A stretch of 64,000 bases of DNA from an uncultured Treponema sp. (GCA_946186185.1 CAMHMJ010000005.1:62001-126000); one strand, 5' to 3'; positions 26,910 to 35,561 are shown, numbered from the stretch's first letter. Made by a program: numbers and translations. Notes: a model not told the origin generated them from the letters alone.

Positions 26910-27671
26910 GTGAACAAAATTTTATTTCGCATATCCTTTGGGCTTCTGACTTTCTTAAGGCTTCTGTTTTCAAACAGCTCCAGGGCATTGAGGTGTGTTG
27001 TCTGTTCAAAGAAAACCCATCTTATTCCTGTGTGCCGCTTCTGCAGGGAAAAATATTTTTCTGTTCCGTCTATTTCTGATGAAAGGGAGAATTTTTGCAG
27101 CATCTGCGGAAAGCGTCTGTATTCTGAAAATGGAAAATGCCTTGAGTGCAGGGAAGAAACTGTCTTGAAAATGCTTGACGGAGCCTTTCCGATATTTTCC
27201 TACCGGCTCTGGAATGAAAGTCTTTTGTGCCGCTGGAAGCTTTCCGGTGAACGGGCCCTGTCCGATTTTTTTGCCTGCTGTGTGAAAAAACGGCTGGAGG
27301 ACTTAAAAAACATTCTGGGAGATTTTTCGGTTGTTCCGGTTCCTCCCCGGAAAGGTAAGGTACGAAAAGAAGGCTGGGATCAGATTCAGGAACTTTCCAG
27401 ATTTTTGAAATTTCTGTATGATGTTCCGGTTTCAGAACTGCTGGAGCGAAATTCTTTTGTTCAGCAAAAAACTTTAAGCAGGGAAGAGCGGCTTTCGACA
27501 ATCGAAAGCGCTTATTCCCTCAAAAGAAATCTGAAAATTCCTGTTCCTGAACGGGTTGTGATAATCGATGATGTTATGACAACTGGTTCTACCCTGGAAG
27601 GAATTGCTAAAATATTAAAACAAAACGGTGCTAAGGAGGTTTACGGTTTAACGATTTTCACGGTGGATTAG
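26910..27671 (+). CDS. comF: ComF-type phosphoribosyltransferase-like protein
   Basis: Family linked to DNA uptake and single-strand DNA handling in competent bacteria, but common in non-competent species too. The 253-residue protein has an N-terminal zinc-finger region with two CxxC pairs (CVVC, CRFC, then CSICGKR and CLEC). The C-terminal type I phosphoribosyltransferase domain has the PRPP loop VVIIDDVMTTGST and the upstream VVPVPPRKGKVRKEGWDQ segment. The only good start is a GTG with no ribosome binding site. A TATAAT lies five bases before it, so the message may be leaderless. The N-terminus begins with a hydrophobic stretch of about 20 residues, unusual for ComF. Confidence 0.88.
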   Translation: MNKILFRISFGLLTFLRLLFSNSSRALRCVVCSKKTHLIPVCRFCREKYFSVPSISDERENFCSICGKRLYSENGKCLECREETVLKMLDGAFPIFSYRLWNESLLCRWKLSGERALSDFFACCVKKRLEDLKNILGDFSVVPVPPRKGKVRKEGWDQIQELSRFLKFLYDVPVSELLERNSFVQQKTLSREERLSTIESAYSLKRNLKIPVPERVVIIDDVMTTGSTLEGIAKILKQNGAKEVYGLTIFTVD

Positions 27672-27724
27672 GGCATTCAGTTGTGGTGCGGAGTTTTAAG
27701 TCAGTCACTTTTAAATAAAACTAA

Positions 27725-27753
27725 TTGCAAATTCACGACTTTGGGTGTATTCT
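27725..27753 (+). promoter_or_regulatory. Candidate promoter of cheW
   Basis: TTGCAA, 17-base spacer, TATTCT, about 35 bases before the cheW ATG. A second -10-like TACAAT lies a little further on (27761-27766). The rest of the 116-base gap after comF shows no gene. Confidence 0.35.
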
Positions 27754-27787
27754 TATTGTATACAATTTAGATTACATGGGAGTATTT

Positions 27788-28264
27788 ATGGCAGACGACG
27801 GACAGCTTCAATTGGTAACATTTAAACTCGGAGATGAATTGTACGGTGTAGATATTATGGATGTTAAAGAAATTGTAAAGATCCAGAATATACGTGCTAT
27901 TCCGAATGCTCCTTACTATATGGTGGGAATTCTGAATTTACGAGGAGAGATAATTCCTATTATCGATCTTCACCGGCGATTCCATATTGGTTCCGATGAC
28001 GGAAACGTAGAACTCGATGAGCTTGAAAGCGGATTCATCATTCTTAATATCTCTGGTATGCAGATTGGTATTATTATTGACAGAGTATCCCGTGTTGTTC
28101 AGGTTCAGCGCGCTGAAATTCAGGAACCACCGCAGATGATGGGTGGAATCGGTTCTGAATATATTACCGGTGTCGTTCAGAATCAGGACGGATATCTGAT
28201 TATTCTTGATTCCCTCAAGTTGTTTGAACCTAAAGAACTTCAGAAAATCATTAAAAACCAGTAA
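27788..28264 (+). CDS. cheW: CheW, chemotaxis coupling protein
   Basis: Adaptor that links chemoreceptors to the CheA kinase in the polar arrays. The 158-residue product is a single CheW domain. It has QLVTFKLGDELYGVDIMDVKEI at the start, the conserved NLRGEIIPIIDL segment and the C-terminal GGIGSEYITGV. I chose the ATG with GGGAG upstream; a longer reading from an upstream TTG would add 21 residues without family support. Treponemes have more than one cheW; this one is not beside cheA, cheX and cheY here and is followed eight bases later by the DegT-like gene. That gene and nadK-recN may be cotranscribed with it. Confidence 0.94.
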   Translation: MADDGQLQLVTFKLGDELYGVDIMDVKEIVKIQNIRAIPNAPYYMVGILNLRGEIIPIIDLHRRFHIGSDDGNVELDELESGFIILNISGMQIGIIIDRVSRVVQVQRAEIQEPPQMMGGIGSEYITGVVQNQDGYLIILDSLKLFEPKELQKIIKNQ

Positions 28265-28272
28265 TACAGAAA

Positions 28273-29394
28273 ATGATACAAACATACAGTACAACTATTC
28301 GCAGAAAAGAGATGGATGCGGTTTTAACCTGCATGGTTGATGAAAAAATCGGACCAGGTGAGTTAAATCAGCGCCTTATCCAGCAGGTAAAATTGTTTTT
28401 TGAATGTGACGGAGCGGTTGCATTAAGAAGCCCGGAAACGGCACTTAAATATGCTCTTATGGCATCCGGCTTTGAAGAGGGTGGAATGGTAATGATTTCC
28501 GCCCTTGCTCCGTCCTGGCATTATACGGCTCTTGAAAACCTGGGTTACAAAATCCTTGTTCTTGATGTAGATGAATCAACCGGCGTTGTAAATGCAGAAA
28601 TCGTTCAGCGTGGAATTAACCACGGCGGCCGGCTTCTTCTGCTTCATGAATCCATGGGTATTTTACCAAAGATGGACGAAATTATGGCTCTTGGAATTCC
28701 TGTTATTGAGGATGTTTCCAAGAGTGCCGGCGCCCTTGTTCCTGAAGAAAATGAAAACGGGCAGGCCGTAAAGCCTTCAAAAGCCGGTTCCTTTGGTGTT
28801 TACTCAATTCTGGCTCTTGAAGAGCGGGATGTAATCACCAGTGGTGGCGGAGCTATCCTTATGGCTCCTAACCGCCGTGAATGGATTGTTTTAAAGAAAT
28901 TTACGGATCTTCTTTCCAAAACTGAGCTTCTCCCTGACATTAACTGTGCCCTTGCCTGGGTTCAGGTAAAGGAATTCCAGAAAAATGAAGAATCCCGAAA
29001 GCAGATTTTCTCATTGTACCAGAGAGCCTGCATGTCCGGCCGTCATAAAATGTTTTCAAGAAGCAATAATCCGGGCTCCTTTCCAGTTGAAAAACAGCAG
29101 CCTAAGGAAGGGGAAACGGAAGCAAAGGAATACGATTATTCCAGCACCATGAGCGCTTTTCCTCTTGTGCTCTCAAGCTCCTTTAAGGATGTAAAACAGT
29201 ATACCCAGAAGAAAGAAATTGAAGTGAGCCTTGCTTACGAAGACTCTGTAATTGCCCTGCATGAAGAAGACCTTTCTGAAACCTGCATCCGGGCAAAGTC
29301 TTTGTATTTGAGAACGGTACTGTTTCCGCTTTATCCGCGGCTTACCCATTCTCAGGTTGCAAAAATCGTAAAGGTTTTAGGAACGCTTCCTTAA
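28273..29394 (+). CDS. DegT/DnrJ-fold protein lacking the PLP lysine
   Basis: The sequence follows the DegT/DnrJ/EryC1/StrS sugar aminotransferase fold. The N-terminal segment and the HESMGILPKMDEI helix are present. The pyridine-binding Asp147 is in IEDVSKSAGA, and the strand GSFGVYSIL is followed by TSGGGAIL. In active enzymes the catalytic lysine sits five residues after the Ser of the FSF motif and before the (T)xEGG turn. Here that position is Glu183 (SILALEERDVITSGGG), and no lysine is nearby. Compare Lys211 in the canonical paralogue ending at 40622. A sensory, structural or sugar-binding role therefore seems likelier than transamination. The gene is sandwiched between cheW and nadK. 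A polar linker at about residues 157-170 is extra. Confidence 0.75.
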   Translation: MIQTYSTTIRRKEMDAVLTCMVDEKIGPGELNQRLIQQVKLFFECDGAVALRSPETALKYALMASGFEEGGMVMISALAPSWHYTALENLGYKILVLDVDESTGVVNAEIVQRGINHGGRLLLLHESMGILPKMDEIMALGIPVIEDVSKSAGALVPEENENGQAVKPSKAGSFGVYSILALEERDVITSGGGAILMAPNRREWIVLKKFTDLLSKTELLPDINCALAWVQVKEFQKNEESRKQIFSLYQRACMSGRHKMFSRSNNPGSFPVEKQQPKEGETEAKEYDYSSTMSAFPLVLSSSFKDVKQYTQKKEIEVSLAYEDSVIALHEEDLSETCIRAKSLYLRTVLFPLYPRLTHSQVAKIVKVLGTLP

Positions 29395-29428
29395 GACCCA
29401 TAAACTTATCTGGATAAAACGAGTTTTC

Positions 29429-30274
29429 ATGAAAAAATGTCTGATTGTTGTAAATACAAGTAAAAAAGAGTCTCAGAGGGAAGGAGAAGAAATTGCCCGA
29501 TATCTGTTATCGAAAGAGGTAAGCTCCGCTTTTTATAATTTTGACGGCTTTTCTACGGAAAATCCTTTTGAAGGCTTTGATTTTGCAATTACCCTTGGTG
29601 GTGACGGAACGGTTCTTTTTGCCGCCCGTGGCTGCGTACGCCTTGGAATTCCGGTTTTTTCGGTAAACTTCGGGGAATTCGGTTTTATTGCCAGCGTTCA
29701 GAAAAATGAATGGAAAAAAGAACTGGATAAATTTCTTTCAGGTAAGTCAATAATCGAAGAGCGCAGTATGCTCCAGGCAGCTCTGGTGCGTTCTTCCGGA
29801 GAGAGAGTCTTTTCTTCAATCGGATTAAATGATGTTGTAATCTGCGCAAAAAGCTCTGCCAGTACAGTTCTGCTTGATATCACCTATAACGAGGTTCCTC
29901 TTGGCCGATTTAAGGCAGACGGAATTATTGTCAGCACGGCCACCGGTTCGACGGCCTACTCAGCTTCTGCCGGGGGACCCATAATTGATCCGGAGCTTGA
30001 TGCTCTTGTTTTGACTCCAATAAATTCCTTTTCCCTTTCAAGCCGTCCTCTTGTTTTAAATCCGAAGGGTGAAATCGGGGTTACTGTTGTACCTTTCCGC
30101 CACAAGGAAGTAATTATTACCGTGGACGGACAGGAACCTTTTAATCTTGAAGAAAATGATGTTTTAAAAATACGGCGCATTTCTGACCGCTTTAAGCTTG
30201 TGGGCGGAACCTCAGAAAGCTTTTACAATGCGCTCCGTTCAAAGTTAAACTGGTCTGGAGGTCCTCATGCTTGA
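29429..30274 (+). CDS. nadK: NAD kinase
   Basis: Makes NADP from NAD with ATP or polyphosphate. The defining motif TLGGDGTVLFAARG is at residues 55-68, with the catalytic Asp in GGDG. The second motif STATGSTAYSASAGGP is present around residues 170-186, and the family's C-terminal VDGQEPFNL segment follows. The length of 281 residues is typical. The 3' end overlaps recN by eight bases, with the recN ribosome binding site GGAGG inside nadK, so translation is coupled. Confidence 0.96.
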   Translation: MKKCLIVVNTSKKESQREGEEIARYLLSKEVSSAFYNFDGFSTENPFEGFDFAITLGGDGTVLFAARGCVRLGIPVFSVNFGEFGFIASVQKNEWKKELDKFLSGKSIIEERSMLQAALVRSSGERVFSSIGLNDVVICAKSSASTVLLDITYNEVPLGRFKADGIIVSTATGSTAYSASAGGPIIDPELDALVLTPINSFSLSSRPLVLNPKGEIGVTVVPFRHKEVIITVDGQEPFNLEENDVLKIRRISDRFKLVGGTSESFYNALRSKLNWSGGPHA

Positions 30275-31961
30275 AGAACTTTCAATAAAAGATTTTGCCA
30301 TCATTGAGATGGAAAACATAGAATTTAACAAAGGTTTTACCGTTCTTTCCGGAGAAACAGGTGCCGGAAAATCAATCCTTATCGGAGCTCTTTCCTTTCT
30401 CCTTGGGGGAAAGGCGGAGCTTTCTCAAATCCGAACCGGCTGTTCTGAAGCCAGCGTTACAGGAACCTTCTTTCTGGATAACAGGGAAGCGGAAGACTGG
30501 CTTTCAGAGCACGGTATTCAGACCGAGGATTCCCGAATTATTTTAAGGCGTTATCTTCGGGATAACGGTAAAAGCGGAGCCTATATCGGTTCAACACCGG
30601 TTACCCGTACTGATTTAGCTGACTTTTCTTCATTCCTGGTGGATATTCACGGGCAGCACGCCCATCAGTCTCTGATGAAGGTGAGTGAGCACAGAAAATT
30701 CCTTGACTCAAGGGCAGGACTTGTTTCTGAAGTAAGCGCTTTTACGGAGCTTTACACAAAGCTGGTGGAAAAACGAAAGCTTCTGGATTCCCTCAATTCT
30801 TCAACCTTTGAGCGGGAGCGGAAAATTGACATGCTTCAGTTTGCCGTAAACGAAATCAGTGAGGCCCGGCTTGAAAAAGGTGAGGATGAAAGGCTTGAAG
30901 AGGAAGAAAACCGCCTTTCGTCCTATGAAAAGCTTTACGGAACCGTTGAATCAATAAAGACCTATCTTGACGGGTCTGATGCCAGCATTCTGGCCTTGCT
31001 GAAAAAACTGAAAAAAGACTGCTCTAACGCAGCGGGCTATGATAAATCTCTTTCATCTCTTGATTCCCGCCTTGAGTCGGCTTTTTACGAACTTTCCGAT
31101 ATAAACGATGAATTTGTTTCATATTCAGAAAAGCTTGTGTATGATCCTGTTCATCTTTCAGAGATTCAGGAGCGCCTTTCCCTTATTTATAACCTGAAGA
31201 AAAAATATGCTTCGGGAGTTTCGGCTCCTTTAAGCGAAGTTTTCGATTATTTTGAAAGGGCAAATGCAGAGCTTGAGAAATTAGGTGCAGGTTCAGAAGG
31301 GAAGGAAGAGCTGGAAAAGCAGGTAAAAGACCTTGAAAAACAGGTGTATCTTGCTGCAAAACAGATTTCCGAAAAACGAAAGGCTGTTTCCCAGAAGCTG
31401 TCCCTTGAAATTCAGGAAATCCTTTCTAAGCTTGGAATGAAGGGTGCCCGTTTTGAAGTAAGCCTTAAAGAAAAAAGCGGAAACGACATTGAGCAGAAGT
31501 GCGGTCCTTATGGCATGGACGACATTGAATTTATGATAAGCGCAAACCCGGGAAGTCCTCTTCTTCCTCTTTCAAAAATTGCAAGCGGCGGTGAACTCAG
31601 CCGTGTTATGCTTGCAATTAAAACGATTTTTGCAAATAACGATCCGGTGGGAACTCTTGTGTTTGATGAGATTGATACCGGAATCGGCGGTGAAATTGCG
31701 GTGGAAGTCGGCGAGCATATGAAAAAACTTGCTCAAAATCGGCAGATTTTTTGTATTACACATCTTGCCAGTATCGCAGTTTATGCCGATAATCAGATCA
31801 AGATATCTAAAGCCGTACAGGATGGAAGAACCGTTTCTTCTGTAAGTCCTGTTACCGGCGAGCAAAGGGTCTCAGAAATTGCGCGAATGCTTTCCGGCGA
31901 AGCCATGAGCGATGCTGCATTAGAGCATGCCCGCTCAATGCTTGAAAGGTATTCGCACTGA
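30267..31961 (+). CDS. recN: RecN, SMC-like DNA repair protein
   Basis: Double-strand-break repair ATPase. The 564-residue protein has Walker A GETGAGKS (29-36), the DIHGQHAHQSLM segment characteristic of RecN, and a central coiled coil (about 160-370). The ABC signature ASGGELSRVMLAIK, the Walker B LVFDEIDTGIGG and the terminal ITHLASIAVYAD complete the ATPase. Length and order are normal. The nadK-recN neighbourhood is widespread in bacteria. Confidence 0.97.
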   Translation: MLEELSIKDFAIIEMENIEFNKGFTVLSGETGAGKSILIGALSFLLGGKAELSQIRTGCSEASVTGTFFLDNREAEDWLSEHGIQTEDSRIILRRYLRDNGKSGAYIGSTPVTRTDLADFSSFLVDIHGQHAHQSLMKVSEHRKFLDSRAGLVSEVSAFTELYTKLVEKRKLLDSLNSSTFERERKIDMLQFAVNEISEARLEKGEDERLEEEENRLSSYEKLYGTVESIKTYLDGSDASILALLKKLKKDCSNAAGYDKSLSSLDSRLESAFYELSDINDEFVSYSEKLVYDPVHLSEIQERLSLIYNLKKKYASGVSAPLSEVFDYFERANAELEKLGAGSEGKEELEKQVKDLEKQVYLAAKQISEKRKAVSQKLSLEIQEILSKLGMKGARFEVSLKEKSGNDIEQKCGPYGMDDIEFMISANPGSPLLPLSKIASGGELSRVMLAIKTIFANNDPVGTLVFDEIDTGIGGEIAVEVGEHMKKLAQNRQIFCITHLASIAVYADNQIKISKAVQDGRTVSSVSPVTGEQRVSEIARMLSGEAMSDAALEHARSMLERYSH

Positions 31962-31995
31962 TTCAGTTTATGATGTATTGATACAGGGAGGAGAA

Positions 31996-32799
31996 ATGTC
32001 AAAAATTTCAGAAGAAAGCCGTCAGGAACTTGCCGAAGCTATTAAACCATATCAGGAAAAAATAAAAGCTCTTCTCGCTGAGGAACAGGCTGCCGTAAAA
32101 GGTTTGTCTTCTAAGGACAAAGAAACTCCTTACAAAAAGGTTGATTTGTGCGAGCAGATGATATACATATCTACTCTTTACATGGCTCAGAACAGTCTTT
32201 CCTGGAAAATACTTGGGGTAAAAAATAATGATGCCTTAAACGATGCCAGAAAGATCATCTACAAGGCAATTATTTACCTTGAAGACATTGTTACCAATAC
32301 AATCGACATTCCGTACATCGACCTTTTGAAAAACTATGACAGCATCATAAATATTCCAGTTGAAAGGCGCTATTATATCGTTCGCAAGCTGGGACTTTCA
32401 ATTAACATGCTTGAAGATGCTTTTGGCGACAACAGTAAGTGGAAATGGTCTTTTGTAGAGCTTAAAGGCCGCTTTGTTGTAGTTGCAAAAAACTTTGTTG
32501 ATATGCGTCAGGCAGAAAAATCCTATATCAATCCTTCCAGCGAGGATTATGAGACTACGGTTTTATACATGCGTCTTCTTGCAAAACAGCTTGAAGCCAG
32601 TGCTGCCGGTTATCGTGATAAGTATGAGCTTTCTACACGACGAATCGATGATATGCGTAACGGAATTAAGTTCCTTCTTGCCAGACACAAGCTTGCCCTT
32701 GCATTACGTGATTCTAAAACCGCTGAGGAAGTAAAGAAGAAGGCCGTTGTATGGCGGGATAAAATGGAAGCCGACCAGAAGTCCGGTTCTTCCCGCTAG
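31996..32799 (+). CDS. Conserved-looking helical cytoplasmic protein, function unknown
   Basis: I do not recognise a family. The 267-residue product has no signal peptide or membrane segment. It is predicted to be almost entirely helical, with many charged residues and regularly spaced aromatic residues (for example SWKILGVKNNDAL, RRYYIVRKLGLSINML and WKWSFVELKGRF). The C-terminal 60 residues look like a coiled coil with Lys/Arg. A GGAGGAG ribosome binding site precedes the ATG perfectly, which argues for a real, well-translated gene. It lies 34 bases after recN. Such charged helical proteins in treponemes include cytoskeletal and motility accessories, but nothing here decides. Confidence 0.75.
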   Translation: MSKISEESRQELAEAIKPYQEKIKALLAEEQAAVKGLSSKDKETPYKKVDLCEQMIYISTLYMAQNSLSWKILGVKNNDALNDARKIIYKAIIYLEDIVTNTIDIPYIDLLKNYDSIINIPVERRYYIVRKLGLSINMLEDAFGDNSKWKWSFVELKGRFVVVAKNFVDMRQAEKSYINPSSEDYETTVLYMRLLAKQLEASAAGYRDKYELSTRRIDDMRNGIKFLLARHKLALALRDSKTAEEVKKKAVVWRDKMEADQKSGSSR

Positions 32800-32882
32800 T
32801 TCTCAGGCTGCCGGCGGTTGTTCCAGTGAGGGTGCAACTGTATGGTTTTATAAACTCCGGGCGAAAAAAAACAGAAAACAAT

Positions 32883-34109
32883 ATGTTGGACAAAAAACTT
32901 GCATTAAAAATTTTTGAAGGTTTCTCAATTCAGAGGTGGACAGATCTTGTTCGCCCTTTTGACATCGTTGAGATGGATAAGGCCGCCGAAAAAATGATTG
33001 TCGCCTTTATGCTTGGAAAGGCAGAAGAAAAGAAGGGGCGGTTTGTGGACTGGTCCTGGATGATTTATGCCTCTCTTTTCGATTTTTTAAGGAAAATCTC
33101 CCTCTGCGATATAAAGGCTCCTGTTCAGGCAATGCTTAAACGGGATTATCCTGTTGAATTTACACATCTTAATGAATGGGTTTTGTCCCAGTACAAGCCG
33201 CTTTTAGGGGACGACGAACTTTTCAAGATGTTTACGATTTATATCGGTCAGAAAAACGGAAGCATCGATATTCCGGAAAAAACTCGCCTGACTGAAAGAA
33301 TCCTTTCTGCGGCTCACAAGTATGCTTCTTTCCGGGAACTTTGCATGCTGAGTGTTGTAAACGAGCCTCTTAGAATTCAGAAAATTACAAATGAACTAAA
33401 AGAAGAGCTGCAGCAGTACCTTGATTTATCGGGCCTGCAGCCCTTAATGATGGAACAGAAATCCTTTGAGTTTCTTCTGAAGGTGGAGCAGCTCAGGTTT
33501 CAGGTAAGATGGAATCAGACTCCCCGGGTTCCAAAAACTTCGGTAATGGGACACTGCTATTTTGTTGCCCTTCTTACGCTTTTGTTATGCCGGTTAAGCA
33601 CCGTGAAGATGAATGAAAAACGAATCGTGAACAATTATTTTTGTGCACTTTTCCATGATTTACCAGAAGCAGTTACCCGGGATATTATTTCTCCGGTTAA
33701 GAGTGCTACAATTGAACTTCCGAATGTAGTAAAGCAGATTGAAGACAAAATTGTTTTTGACGAGCTTGTTCCTCTTATGGACAAAAGCTTTTCTGAGGAA
33801 CTGATTTTCTTTATTCGTGACGAGTTTTCTAACCGCGGTTTGGCACCGGACGGAGAAGAAAAAGAGCTTTCCCTTGACGAAATGGGCCGCCTGATGGAAC
33901 GTGAGGGCTTCATCGTTGTTGACGGTCGTCTTGTACGGGTTGCAGATCACCTTTCTGCCCTAATGGAAGCGGACAGTTCAATTAAACACGGAATTACCTC
34001 CAGTCATCTTGAATACGGAAGAACCGGCATGCTGAATCACTATAAAGCCGGAGAACTTGTAAACGGTGTAGATGCAGGAAAACTGTTCAAAGAAATTGCC
34101 GGCGAGTAG
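32883..34109 (+). CDS. HD-domain phosphohydrolase, YfbR-like
   Basis: Probable metal-dependent nucleotidase or phosphohydrolase. The HD signature is spread over about residues 220-270: a first His in MGHCYFVALLTLLL, the adjacent His-Asp in ALFHDLPEAVTRDI, and a later Asp in VADHLSALMEAD. The D-I-I-S-P-V-K segment after the HD pair resembles the YfbR/HDDC2 group of 5'-deoxynucleotidases. The N-terminal 200 residues are helical and not recognised. I chose the ATG giving MLDKKLALKIF. An upstream in-frame GTG would add 19 residues of unlikely composition. The 408-residue length is longer than YfbR, so this is a two-part protein. Substrate unknown. Confidence 0.78.
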   Translation: MLDKKLALKIFEGFSIQRWTDLVRPFDIVEMDKAAEKMIVAFMLGKAEEKKGRFVDWSWMIYASLFDFLRKISLCDIKAPVQAMLKRDYPVEFTHLNEWVLSQYKPLLGDDELFKMFTIYIGQKNGSIDIPEKTRLTERILSAAHKYASFRELCMLSVVNEPLRIQKITNELKEELQQYLDLSGLQPLMMEQKSFEFLLKVEQLRFQVRWNQTPRVPKTSVMGHCYFVALLTLLLCRLSTVKMNEKRIVNNYFCALFHDLPEAVTRDIISPVKSATIELPNVVKQIEDKIVFDELVPLMDKSFSEELIFFIRDEFSNRGLAPDGEEKELSLDEMGRLMEREGFIVVDGRLVRVADHLSALMEADSSIKHGITSSHLEYGRTGMLNHYKAGELVNGVDAGKLFKEIAGE

Positions 34110-34127
34110 GCCAGTGCCCCCCCCGGG

Positions 34128-34147
34128 CCCGCTGAGAGCCAATTTTT
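34128..34147 (+). repeat. Palindromic element, right-end fragment
   Basis: CCCGCTGAGAGCCAATTTTT, identical to the right end of the elements at 44724-44900 and 52633-52732. The left part is missing and is replaced by a C8-GGG tract (34117-34127) that starts eight bases after the stop of the HD-domain gene. It is in the same orientation as every other copy. Confidence 0.8.
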
Positions 34148-34248
34148 AATTAAAGACTATAAAAATTCGAAATTAGAATTAAATAAAAAACCGAAAATGC
34201 TTCTTTATACTTCTAAATAAACCTTTGAATTCTTCCGATAATTTATGT

Positions 34249-35331
34249 ATGAAAGTCGAAAGAATTTTTAAGAATTGCGTTTTTGCCATATCCTGTGTTA
34301 CAGCCTCATTATTTATTGCATCTCCTTTGTTTGCAGATACAACTTACACTGTAAAAAAAGGTGACACTCTTTATTCCATAAGCAGAAAATATGAAATTAC
34401 AGTTCCTGAATTAAAGACTGCAAATAATCTTGAAAGTGATTTTGTAAAGGAAGGTGCCCGTCTTGTAATTCCTTCTGCAAATATTCAGAACGCAGCAGCG
34501 CTTTCATCTTCAAATGCTTCATCTTCCTCTTCTGTTCCTTCTACCGCAAAAGAAGAAAAAAAGTTTTCGATTTATGAAGTTCAGAAGGGCGATACTCTTT
34601 ATGCCATTGCAAGAAAATTTCAGACAACTCTTCCGGAAATTTTATCACTGAACAACATTGAAACTACTGCAACCATTATGCCGGGTCAGAAAATTAAGGT
34701 TCCGGGAAAAGACGGAGCTTCTGTGGCATCTGGTCAAACAGGTCGGGATAACGGCTCTGCCCAGGGTTCTAAAGAAAGTGGAAAGGACAGCGGAAATACT
34801 GGTGTAGAAAGCAAAAATCCACGAATGGATATTTCTTCTGGCTCTTCGTCTGGAAATCGTGCGTCCACCGGGGGAGCAAATAATGCTTCTAATAATTCCG
34901 GTTCAAAAACAGGAAAGGACGAGTCAAAAGAAAAACAGTATGCTGAAGTAAAAACGGCAAAAGAACTAACTGAAAATACAAATAAGTCTCTTTTGTGGCC
35001 GCTTTCAAATCCTGTTGTAAAAAAGGTAAACGGAAAGGTCAGCGGAGTGCTTTTGACAGGAAAAAGCCTTGAAGCTGTATGTGCAGTTCGGGAAGGAACT
35101 GTTATGTATACTGGTGTTTACCGCGGTTTTGGCGAAGTTGTATTTGTTCAGTCGAAAACCGGTCTTATCTATTCCTATACTGGGCTTGGAAGCGTAAGCT
35201 GTAAGAAAGGCGATTACGTAAAGGCCGGAGACGAAATCGGCAGAACCGGTAAGGGAAGCGATACTTCGATTAAGTTCATGGTTTTCCAGAACGGAATGCC
35301 GGTAAATCCGGAAAAAGCACCCCGGGGATAA
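34249..35331 (+). CDS. LysM protein with degenerate LytM/M23 domain (NlpD/EnvC-like)
   Basis: Secreted peptidoglycan-binding protein of 360 residues. The signal peptide (MKVERIF... ending SPLFA) is followed by LysM domain 1 (about 31-74, YTVKKGDTLYSISRKY) and LysM domain 2 (about 103-147, YEVQKGDTLYAIARKF). A Ser/Gly/Asn/Lys linker (about 150-235) leads to a C-terminal M23-type domain (about 245-355). The zinc ligands of active M23 peptidases (H-x3-D and H-x-H) are absent: the matching sites read VLLTGKS and SIKFMVF. It should therefore act like NlpD or EnvC, as an amidase activator or a wall anchor. The ATG has no strong ribosome binding site. In spirochaetes such proteins may support cell separation or the space holding the periplasmic flagella. 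Confidence 0.88.
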   Translation: MKVERIFKNCVFAISCVTASLFIASPLFADTTYTVKKGDTLYSISRKYEITVPELKTANNLESDFVKEGARLVIPSANIQNAAALSSSNASSSSSVPSTAKEEKKFSIYEVQKGDTLYAIARKFQTTLPEILSLNNIETTATIMPGQKIKVPGKDGASVASGQTGRDNGSAQGSKESGKDSGNTGVESKNPRMDISSGSSSGNRASTGGANNASNNSGSKTGKDESKEKQYAEVKTAKELTENTNKSLLWPLSNPVVKKVNGKVSGVLLTGKSLEAVCAVREGTVMYTGVYRGFGEVVFVQSKTGLIYSYTGLGSVSCKKGDYVKAGDEIGRTGKGSDTSIKFMVFQNGMPVNPEKAPRG

Positions 35332-35398
35332 TCCTGTTGTTTGCGACTTAAACCAGGAAAAAAAATATAAAAAAATTGCAAAAATTGCGTTTTAAGAC

Positions 35399-35427
35399 TT
35401 GACGCGTTTTTCGTTTTCTGATATATT
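35399..35427 (+). promoter_or_regulatory. Promoter of tRNA-Val
   Basis: TTGACG, 17-base spacer, TATATT. The predicted start is about 20 bases before the mature tRNA. A near-consensus, growth-type promoter. Confidence 0.75.
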
Positions 35428-35452
35428 ACTTTACATCGTCGGTAACACGAAC

Positions 35453-35526
35453 GGGCAGTTAGCTCAGCTGGTACGAGCGTCTGGTTTACACCCAGAATGT
35501 CGGGAGTTCGATCCTCTCACTGCCCA
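35453..35526 (+). tRNA. tRNA-Val (anticodon TAC)
   Basis: The acceptor stem GGGCAGT/ACTGCCC is perfect, with discriminator A. The D arm is GCTC...GAGC. The anticodon stem TCTGG/CCAGA carries the loop TTTACAC, giving anticodon TAC, which reads valine codons GTA and GTG. The T arm is GGGAG-TTCGATC-CTCTC. The 3' CCA is not encoded and must be added by the nucleotidyltransferase. It is a single-gene transcription unit with its own promoter and terminator. Confidence 0.97.
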
Positions 35527-35531
35527 TAAAA

Positions 35532-35561
35532 GCATCTTGATAATTCAAGGTGCTTTTTTTT
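35532..35561 (+). terminator. Terminator of tRNA-Val
   Basis: GCATCTTG pairs with CAAGGTGC (one G-U) around a six-base loop, followed by eight T. It starts six bases after the tRNA. Confidence 0.88.
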
